Shown: piece by piece, positions 35,123 through 41,642 of the stretch
How positions within the stretch are numbered: the first letter of the stretch is position 1
How the letters are laid out: each line of letters begins with the position of its first letter
Origin: Bacillus sp. (in: firmicutes)
GTDB lineage: Bacteria > Bacillota > Bacilli > Bacillales > Salisediminibacteriaceae
Direction of reading: 5' to 3'
DNA: 41,642 nt
Assembly: GCA_021208645.1 (NCBI GenBank)
Contig: JAJOJL010000119.1
Coordinates: 1 to 41,642 of the forward strand
Notes under the pieces: model-generated
What the model was told of the DNA's origin: nothing
Databases searched by the model: none
What the model saw: only the letters and a program-made list of their open reading frames with translations
Position numbers and translations under genes: made by a program

Positions 35123-36341
35123 TCCTCTGGAATGTAGAACGTAATTATTCAAAAGGCTACAACATTTTAGGTGCTGTAATCCCTGTTTTAATGATAATTT
35201 CTTTTATCTCTAGCGAGTTTTGGCTGTTCAGCATTATATTTTTATTAGTGTTATTTATGGTGCTTAACGAGCTCTATTTACGTTATGTTACAAAGCATCT
35301 TGTTATCTCCAATGAAATTATAACAAAGCGAATGTTCAAGGGGGACGAAGCCACCCTCCATATCCCTGTTGAAAACAAAGGGCGGCTCCCGATTTTTAAC
35401 GGACGCTGGTACTTCTTCCTCTTTGATACAGACGATAGCGTCCAAGTGAGAGAACTGGACCATATGCAGCGATACCAGGCCAATTATGAGCAAAATTTTT
35501 CTGTTCCTGCGTTAACAAAGCGGTTGTTTCCAATCCATATTCGCGCAGTGAAGCGAGGTACGGCAGAAATTCGCTCCATTGAGCTGGAAGTATTCGATTT
35601 TTTCAAATTTAATCATGTCCGCCTTACTTATCAAGGGCATTACAAAGGGGAAGCAATCGTTTATCCAAATCCGCTCCCAATTGCCGGCTTAGAAAAGGTT
35701 TTACAGCAAGAAAAAGGGGATCATCCCCAGCGGTTTTCCTTTCACGAAGATGTGATGCGTACCATCGGAAACCGAGATTACTCTCAAGGGGACCCATTCA
35801 ACCGCATTAATTGGAAAGCATCGGCAAAAACAAACACGTTGCAAACAAAGCTTTATGAAAAAGTCACCTTGTCCCAATGGACATTGGTGATCAACATTCA
35901 AAATCCAGATCCTTTACATCAGACGATTGGCTCATTAGAAGAGGTATTAAGCCACGCTGCCTACGCTTGTCAATTTGCGACAAAGCAGCAAATCAGCTTT
36001 GATATGTACATTAATATAAAGGTTCCTGCCTCAAAGGTAGGCTTATACTTGCCTGCCGGGCAAGGGAAAGGGCATCTAACGAGGGCGTTGGAAATGCTGG
36101 CGCGAATCCGGAAGTCTACGGTCACTTTCCCCATGGACCAAACACTTTACTCCATGCATCACCAAGGTCGCACACCACCATTTGTCCTCCATTTTGGTGA
36201 ATTTACCAAAGGGGACGAACGGCAATATTCCAGATTCAACAGTAATATGACACGTGTTTACCGTGTCGTTTCAGAAGAGGAAGGCACAGGTGCACAAGTA
36301 ACTTCAGTTCGGGGCAAAAACATGAAGCAATGGCAAATTGA
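35119..36341 (+). CDS. DUF58 membrane protein, 3' end affected by a probable indel
   Basis: About 400 residues. Two adjacent membrane helices (about 15-53), a beta-rich segment, then the DUF58 core with NRDYSQGDPFNRINWKASAK (about 218-237), a vWA-like fold partner of MoxR ATPases. As written, the frame runs on without a stop into the next membrane protein (MKQWQIELIRW, ATG 36322). One extra G in the G4 run at 36311-36314 would instead end DUF58 at TGA 36339-36341, after HEAMAN, overlapping the next gene by 20 bp. I prefer that reading because GGGG lies 7 nt before ATG 36322 and indels are common here; a real fusion remains possible. Confidence 0.8.
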
Positions 36342-37539
36342 GCTTATACGTTGGTCTAATTTTAGCTTAGAGGCATTTTGTTTTTATGTACTCATGTTCC
36401 CTTTGTATGGAGCTTATGGCACCTTCCCGCCAGTTGTTCCTTATATCATCGTGGCCGCTGCCAGTGCCGTAATCTTTGGACTTTTGTTAGGTAAAACAAA
36501 GTCGGTTAAAGTAGCCGTCATTGGTATTCCTATCGTTATTATCATTGCTGGTGTCGTTGACTTTAGCTTGATGATGGCTGCCTTTATTACGGTAATGGCA
36601 TTTTGGAGAATCACGGTTTATTATCAAGAATACGATCAAGGTAATGAATTTGCCACCTTTCTGTTTACCTTAGGGGCCGGAATTATATACTATATTTGGT
36701 TTTCTGCCATCGACAATAGACATTTCCTGCTGTTCTTGGTTTTCGCTCACTTTTTGCTTGCCATGGGGGTAAAAACCCTTTCCATGGCCTTACATGCTAA
36801 TGTAGGTGCTGAACAAAAAAAGAAGCATTTACAATGGATTGCCGGTGGTCTCCTATCAGTTGGTGCCCTATCGGTCGTGTTAAGTGTCGTATTTCCTTTT
36901 TTACAATGGCTGTTCATTCAAGCAGTCCGAGTCATGTTTTTAATATTTGGATTGGCAGCTATCCGTTTATCTATTTAGTACAGGAATTGAGCCCTGGTAG
37001 CAGCAGTTCCGAGGATGCACCAGGTGAACAGGGTGGCGATGAGCCTCCAGGAATCAATTTCGAAGAACTAGAAATGGCTGACCCCATTATCAGCTTTGAA
37101 AGCTTTTTTTGGATCGTTACAGGGATCATTTTGCTTCTCATTGTTCTAGCCGTAGTCAGCAGTATCCGGAAGGTTGGAACAAAGCACGTAGAGTTCGAAG
37201 ACATTGAAGATCTTTCATTAACGACTGAGAAAAAATCTGGGTCTTTCTGGTCTTCATTACGAAAACAGAACGCCCCTAAAAATGAAATTAGACGTCAGTT
37301 CTATCAATTTCAAGGTAGCTTAGCGAAAAACAGATTGGGCACGACGGGAAAACGAAACCGTTGAAGACTGGTTCCAAAGACTGCCTATTGATGACTCAAG
37401 AAAGACAACCATCATACGAACCTACCAAAAAGTCCGTTATGGTAATTTGGAGATCAGCCATGAGGAAATAAGCCAGTATAAGGATGCAATGAAACAGGTG
37501 AAAAAAGAAATCAAAGAGCATCAGAAAAACGCTAGTTGA
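36322..37539 (+). CDS. TgpA-like membrane protein without a transglutaminase core (DUF4129-type tail), two frameshifts
   Basis: Restored length is 405 residues. Seven or so N-terminal membrane helices (about 15-210), an acidic linker (SSSSEDAPGEQGGDEPPG), one more helix (FFWIVTGIILLLIVLAVVSS) and a cytoplasmic C-terminal domain with RRQFYQFQGSLAKN and RRENETVEDWFQRL, the pattern of the DUF4129 tail of TgpA proteins. The periplasmic-type transglutaminase domain that normally lies before the last helix is absent. One base is lost at about 36958 (restoring AAYPFIYLVQEL) and one gained at about 37341 (restoring LGRRENE). Third gene of the MoxR-DUF58 operon; a terminator follows at 37617. Confidence 0.75.
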
Positions 37540-37616
37540 TCTTACGGGTTCGGTTCTATCGTAAGATTACAGGCTCGAAATTACAATCTGATGTGATTTT
37601 TAGTAATTCCTATATA

Positions 37617-37660
37617 TAGCTCGGTTTCACATCACATCTGTGAGCCGAGCTATTTTTATA
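37617..37660 (+). terminator. Terminator of the MoxR-DUF58 operon
   Basis: TAGCTCGG (37617-37624) with CCGAGCTA (37645-37652), inner TCACA/TGTGA pairing, then TTTTTAT. The rest of 37540-37880 is AT-rich and contains the ECF promoter. Confidence 0.88.
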
Positions 37661-37824
37661 TTTTACATATTTTTATTGTTATTTTTAATTGGATGGTTTA
37701 ATTTGACCGCATGGCCCGAAAATCAACCTCAACGGGCAAATTGAAGAGGTTAATCTAACGAATTACAAAAAGAAATACAAAATATTAGTTAGCGAAAAGA
37801 CTTTTTAATAAAAAACAAAAAAAT

Positions 37825-37851
37825 TGTAACTTTTTTTCACGTCGTTTCGTC
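37825..37851 (+). promoter_or_regulatory. ECF-type promoter of the second sigma operon
   Basis: TGTAAC (37825-37830), 17-bp spacer, CGTC (37848-37851), preceded by an A-rich UP-like tract (AAAAACAAAAAAATTG), about 30 bp before the sigma gene. Confidence 0.8.
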
Positions 37852-37881
37852 TGAATATCGTATTTTTTACAGCACGGAGGG

Positions 37882-38427
37882 GTGGTGGTTTATTTGACCG
37901 AAAAAAATAGTAGAGATGAAGAACTAGAGGAATGGTATAACCTTTACAGTGATGCCATCTTTAAATATATTTGCGTCATGACTCGCGATTATCAGCAGGC
38001 CGAGGATTTGACCCATGAGACCTTCATTAAAGCCTATAACGGCTATGAAACGTTTCAACACGAGGCGGAAACAAAAACGTGGTTGTTTAGAATCGCCCAT
38101 AATGTGACCATTGATTTTCACAGGAAGCGTAAGCCACTACGGATCATCGAAAGCTTCCTGCAAAATAAGAAGGATTCTAATCCCCTTCCTGAAGAAACAC
38201 TTCAAATGAAAGAAGAGGCTAAAGAACTATATAAAGCCCTAGGGCAGCTAAAGCCAGCTTACCGAGAGGTCATTGTGTTACGCAAAATAAAAGGTTTTAC
38301 CGTTAAGGAAGCAAGCGAAATTCTAGGCTGGTCAGAAAACAAAGTAAAGGTGACACTCCACAGAGCCATCCCCATTTTAAAGGACAAGCTAGCAAAGGGG
38401 GGATATTTATATGAGAAAACAACATGA
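37882..38427 (+). CDS. ECF-type RNA polymerase sigma factor (second copy)
   Basis: 177-181 residues. Region 2: EEWYNLYSDAIFKYICVMTR, QQAEDLTHETFIKAYNGYET, ETKTWLFRIAHNVTIDFHRK. Region 4: LKPAYREVIVLRKIKGFTVK, EASEILGWSENKVKVTLHRA. It shares the operon layout of the ECF gene at 25878 but is clearly a different paralogue. GGAGGGG at 37876-37882 leaves GTG 37882 or 37885 too close; TTG 37894 (MTEKNSRDEE) may be the true start. The TGTAAC-N17-CGTC promoter upstream suggests autoregulation. The membrane-protein gene overlaps its last 17 bp, so the two are cotranscribed and probably coupled. Confidence 0.92.
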   Translation: MVVYLTEKNSRDEELEEWYNLYSDAIFKYICVMTRDYQQAEDLTHETFIKAYNGYETFQHEAETKTWLFRIAHNVTIDFHRKRKPLRIIESFLQNKKDSNPLPEETLQMKEEAKELYKALGQLKPAYREVIVLRKIKGFTVKEASEILGWSENKVKVTLHRAIPILKDKLAKGGYLYEKTT

Positions 38428-39457
38428 TTTCCACGACTTAGATGACAGGCTGAGAAGCTTAGATGTTGACAGTAGTTGGAACGAAGAGCAACGACAGCAG
38501 CTCAAGACGAGAATCCTTCGTGACGCTGGAAAAAATAAGCCTGAAACCTCTCATCTTGGAAGATTTCCATATAAATATTATTTCTCTCTCGGAGCAGCAG
38601 TTCTAATACTTTGGATTCTAGTGGCACCAAGCCTTCAAGTTCTATTCCCAGAGTGGAACTTAGTGACGAGCGGAGATGGACCAGAAGAAGCCGGGGGGAT
38701 GTTACAAAATATATTAATGTTTCTTGTGATCTCCTTATTCCTAATTGGAGCAGTGTTTTTTATCCGGAACAACGAACGGGCAAATAAGCTGTTTTGGGAT
38801 ACGAATGGCTTTGGCCTCCTAAGTGATATCATGCGGGAATTAGTGAGTAAGTTCTTTAATTTGCTAGTAATTCTGCTTGGGATTTACTTACTTGTGAATA
38901 ACATTTTATTGTTCGTTTCCCTAATAGTGGTTTTCTTGGTAAGAAGGCGTTACAAAAATCGAATGGTGATACTCAATAACTATGCATACCCATTTCAAGT
39001 ATTAGGAAGCCTACTAATTATTTTGTTCTTCGCTTTTAAATTGTACACACCGTATTTTTTCACGGAAGAGTATTTAATCCAGTCGGGTCTTGAAAAAATC
39101 GATATATACTATGAAGCAACTAGGGACAACGATCTGACCTTGGAAGAGCGCATAGAGCTAGCTAAAACCCCTTACGGAAGCCGGGCAGAATTTCTATTCT
39201 CTAGAAGGTTATACATGGAGGATCAGGGGGAAGACATTATTCTCCGTGACTATACATTAATTGATTTAGTGGATTTCAACCGGCGCTTCCATGAGTACTC
39301 TTTAGTTGTAGAGGTAGAAGTTCAATGGTACGAGGATGGTCCGCACATAGAAAGAGAGTTACGTCGTTACACCTTCGAACGAGAAGAAGGAGACTTTAAA
39401 ATCATTGGCGGCGGCAGACTATCAGAGTATCAAAAATCATTGTTAGATTTGGACTGA
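38411..39457 (+). CDS. Multi-pass membrane protein, probable anti-sigma factor or sensor for the adjacent ECF factor
   Basis: 348 residues. A cytoplasmic N-terminus (about 1-50: DLDDRLRSLDVDSSWNEEQR and QQLKTRILRD) precedes four hydrophobic segments (about 57-78, 96-118, 140-180 and 195-215). The C-terminal region of about 130 residues (EEYLIQSGLEKIDIYYEATR to FKIIGGGRLSEYQKSLLDL) looks like a small extracellular alpha+beta domain. ATG 38411 overlaps the sigma stop and follows AAAGGGGGG. A partner role is inferred from the overlap and shared promoter; no zinc-binding anti-sigma motif is seen, and four membrane passes are more than the usual single pass. Confidence 0.75.
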   Translation: MRKQHDFHDLDDRLRSLDVDSSWNEEQRQQLKTRILRDAGKNKPETSHLGRFPYKYYFSLGAAVLILWILVAPSLQVLFPEWNLVTSGDGPEEAGGMLQNILMFLVISLFLIGAVFFIRNNERANKLFWDTNGFGLLSDIMRELVSKFFNLLVILLGIYLLVNNILLFVSLIVVFLVRRRYKNRMVILNNYAYPFQVLGSLLIILFFAFKLYTPYFFTEEYLIQSGLEKIDIYYEATRDNDLTLEERIELAKTPYGSRAEFLFSRRLYMEDQGEDIILRDYTLIDLVDFNRRFHEYSLVVEVEVQWYEDGPHIERELRRYTFEREEGDFKIIGGGRLSEYQKSLLDLD

Positions 39458-39483
39458 GTGAAATAACATTTATACACGAATGA

Positions 39484-39532
39484 GGGCGACTCAGAAGGGT
39501 TGTTTTACCCTTTTGAATCACCCTTTCTTCGT
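39484..39532. terminator. Bidirectional terminator between convergent genes
   Basis: GGGCGACTCAGAAGGGT, loop TGTTTT, ACCCTTTTGAATCACCC, then TTTCTT; serves the sigma operon and the convergent membrane-protein gene. Confidence 0.7.
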
Positions 39533-39533
39533 A

Positions 39534-40375
39534 TTACCCGTTAATTTTATCTCCTGCTTCTTTCACACGATACAAGTCTCTTACCTTTCTTCCTAATAAC
39601 AAAATTAACAGGTGCAAAGGTAAGAAAGTATATTCCCATTTCCGAACTTTAATTATCCTTAATTTTATTAAAGCAAAATCGTTCATTACTAAAATAACCA
39701 AAACTACTACTGATCTCAGGAAACTTTGATTATAACCATTCAAACTGTACCATATTGAAACCCACAGGGTATATAGACCATTAACAACAAAATGCTCGTG
39801 CCATGAAAATTTCTTATAACCTGCTCGATAAAAATTGTTTACCGCCAAGTAAAATAGAAAATTGACATGGATAACAACAAAAGTAAAATAAACAGATAAG
39901 TTAGTGATTATTTTGTTTTGTGTCTTCAGTTTACTGAACCATTCTTCACCAATTTCAAAGGATATTGGTAATATAGAACTGGTGAAAATCGTTTTCCACC
40001 ATTGGTGTTTATATATACCTAACTTCAAAAAGGTTTGCTCTATCAAAAAGAAGTAAATCGTAAATCCAGCCTTCCACCTCCATCCCAGCTTAAACAAAGT
40101 TAGAAATGTCGAGGTTATTGGTACAAAAAATGCTTGAGACAAAATGGCTCCAAACACGTTATCGATATACTTATTTTTAATAACTTTTGGATAATACACG
40201 TAAGCATGGAACAAATTCAAAACAAAATATTCGAATAATAAGCCAAACCTATATTAGGTAATATGGACTGAAGTGTTTTTCTTAATCCCTTTTTATAAAT
40301 GGTAATAAAGAGTAGTAGCAAATGAAGGAACAAAAGAATTAAGAATGGAACTGTATTCTTATGAAGTCGTTTCAT
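39534..40375 (-). CDS. Uncharacterised membrane protein, frameshifted
   Basis: Restored length is about 280 residues; not recognised with confidence. It begins MKRLHKNTVPFLILLFLHLL at ATG 40375, 8 nt after AAGGGG, then loses frame at about 40233-40241 (one base missing in TATTATTCG); after correction it continues FEYFVLNLFHAYVYYPKVIK. Several hydrophobic segments follow (FGAILSQAFFVPITSTFLTL, FTIYFFLIEQTFLKLGIY, LSVYFTFVVIHVNFLFYLAV, FLPLHLLILLLG), with aromatic residues at many helix ends and a basic C-terminus (GRKVRDLYRVKEAGDKING). Some features recall the CBO0543-type membrane proteins of Firmicutes; this is a weak guess. It lies 71 bp downstream of yfmL on the same strand. Confidence 0.65.
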
Positions 40376-40446
40376 CGGACTTGTCCCCTTAGGAGATGTT
40401 AGTCCTATTTTGTTTTAATGCAAACCCTTTTATACTCCTACTTCAT

Positions 40447-41574
40447 TTAACTAAGCTGCCCTTTATAAAGCCTCTTTTTGATTAACTCTATCCCTAACTT
40501 TTCTCCTAGGCGAAGCAATTTCTTTAATTCCTGCTCTGTAATAATAGATACGACCGATCCTTGAGCACCTGCCCTTCCAGTCCGACCGGCACGATGAATA
40601 TATTGCTCCTCATCCTTGGGCACTTCCAACTGTGCTACATGAGTTAAGCCTTTAATATCCAAGCCCCTTGAGGCCACATCTGTAGCTAGCAAGAGTTTTG
40701 TTTTACCATCCCGAAAGCGTTGAATCGCCGTTTCCCGCTCCTGTTTTGTCGTATCACGGTGAAGGGCTCCCACAGCCACCCCCTCATACTCCAGCTTTGT
40801 AGCCATAGCGGACAATTCATTTATATCATTTGTGAAAGTTAATACCTGTACCTTACCTATGTTCAACAATTTACGCAAAGTTGTTATTTTATCCCGTTCC
40901 TCACAGAGAATATAGATATGTTCCAATGAATCAGGTAACTTTTGGTCGACTTGCGCTTTTATTACTTCAGGATTCGTCATCCTTGCTGTTGCCAGTTCTT
41001 CCGTCTCCTTTGTTAACGTAGCGGAAAAAACAAGAATCTGCCTGTCCTTTAGAGTTGATTTAATAATCTGATCGACTGATTTCAAATGCTCCTTTGAAAA
41101 CAATTGATCTCCCTCATCAAAAACCACTGCCTTTACTTCATGGACTTTTAACTTCCTCATATTTATTAACTCGACGATTCTTCCAGGGGTACCAACAATA
41201 ACTTGTGGCTTTTTCTTCAACTTGTCCAATTGACGCTTCACATTGGCACCACCAATCAGGGCGGTACGTTCGATACCGCTTCCTTCCGTCCAAATCCGAA
41301 CTTCTTCAAGGATCTGCATGACAAGCTCCCGGGAAGAAGCTAAAATTAAAGCTTGAGCTTCTTTTTTTCCTGCATCAATATTATTGAGGATAGGTAGCAA
41401 ATACGCCAATGTTTTCCCTGTTCCTGTCGGGGACTGAGCTATGATATCTTTTCCTTCAAGAACAAGTGGAACTGCCTTTTCCTGAATCTCCGTAGGACTG
41501 GAAAAATTTGATTTTTGCCAACCCTCTTGTAAAAATGACTGAAAACTATGTATGATAGACCATGTATTGTCCAT
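40447..41574 (-). CDS. yfmL: DEAD-box RNA helicase YfmL
   Basis: 375 residues from ATG 41574 (MDNTWSIIHSFQSF), where B. subtilis YfmL (376 residues) also begins with a similar TW start; ATG 41586 lies only 1-2 nt from AAGGAG. Core motifs: FSSPTEIQEKAVPL, Walker A SPTGTGKT, ALILASSRELVMQI, TPGR, motif II DEGD (in VVFDEGDQLF), SAT, DVASRGLDI and HRAGRTGRAG. The DEGD motif is a relaxed form of DEAD, as is DETD in YfmL. There is no long RNA-binding tail. YfmL is a small helicase linked to ribosome assembly in Bacillus. It runs outward toward the window end. Confidence 0.92.
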   Translation of the reverse strand: MDNTWSIIHSFQSFLQEGWQKSNFSSPTEIQEKAVPLVLEGKDIIAQSPTGTGKTLAYLLPILNNIDAGKKEAQALILASSRELVMQILEEVRIWTEGSGIERTALIGGANVKRQLDKLKKKPQVIVGTPGRIVELINMRKLKVHEVKAVVFDEGDQLFSKEHLKSVDQIIKSTLKDRQILVFSATLTKETEELATARMTNPEVIKAQVDQKLPDSLEHIYILCEERDKITTLRKLLNIGKVQVLTFTNDINELSAMATKLEYEGVAVGALHRDTTKQERETAIQRFRDGKTKLLLATDVASRGLDIKGLTHVAQLEVPKDEEQYIHRAGRTGRAGAQGSVVSIITEQELKKLLRLGEKLGIELIKKRLYKGQLS

Positions 41575-41642
41575 TTTTATATTCATTCTCCTTCTTTAAC
41601 TATAGTGTAGCAATGCATATTCTTTGTACTCCAAATTGTAGC

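Noticed and set aside
1-41642. Search for T-box leaders, tRNA, rRNA, integrases, transposases and defence genes
   Set aside because: No conserved T-box sequence, no tRNA-like or rRNA segment, and no such protein families were found by eye on either strand.

Overview
The window is a low-GC Gram-positive chromosome segment from an endospore-forming Bacillaceae member. The evidence is strong AAGGAGG-type ribosome binding sites, TTG and GTG starts, a perfect Bacillus 7-1-7 Fur box, THI-box riboswitches, the sporulation membrane protein YtvI, the YkuD L,D-transpeptidase, and Bacillus-type CshA, YfmL and YfmR. The extracellular parts of several proteins are very acidic, which would fit a halophilic or alkaliphilic lineage (inference only). 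No phage, IS element, CRISPR array, tRNA or rRNA was found.

Layout. 1-4.8 kb: an SDR protein, a family 2 glycosyltransferase, an EEP phosphodiesterase with a FAH-family hydrolase, YkuD and an ElaA-type acetyltransferase. 4.8-7.7 kb: a repeat-rich stretch around an AbgT-family transporter. 7.8-10.4 kb: 2-oxoacid:acceptor oxidoreductase KorAB. 10.7-15.4 kb: a benzil-reductase-like SDR, YtvI, a Fur-controlled two-gene unit (a Cys-rich DUF2325 protein and an unknown protein), an Asp-box propeller protein and an unlisted 50-aa gene. 15.5-19.4 kb: YfmR and an unrecognised 562-aa membrane protein. 19.6-25.7 kb: a thiamine locus with two divergent TPP riboswitches, one for thiG-thiH-tenI-thiS-thiF and one for thiD-thiE. 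Together these cover thiazole synthesis, HMP-P phosphorylation and coupling to thiamine phosphate; thiC is not in the window. 25.7-33.8 kb: an ECF sigma/anti-sigma pair, a TM2 protein, CshA, a SNF2 helicase and an LRR-TraB lipoprotein. 34.1-39.5 kb: MoxR, DUF58 and a TgpA-like membrane protein, then a second ECF sigma factor with a multi-pass membrane partner. 39.5-41.6 kb: a membrane protein and YfmL.

At least eleven single-base frameshifts split otherwise intact conserved genes, many in homopolymers. I read them as base-call or assembly errors and annotate the genes as restored. Several start codons are moved to the one with a proper ribosome binding site.

The most interesting items are the Fur-box/DUF2325 unit, the self-type promoters of both ECF operons plus a third such promoter before the LRR-TraB lipoprotein, the TgpA-like operon without a transglutaminase domain, and four kinds of intergenic repeat. 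One repeat family shows paired base changes that suggest a conserved stem. I did not find a clearly new defence or mobile system.
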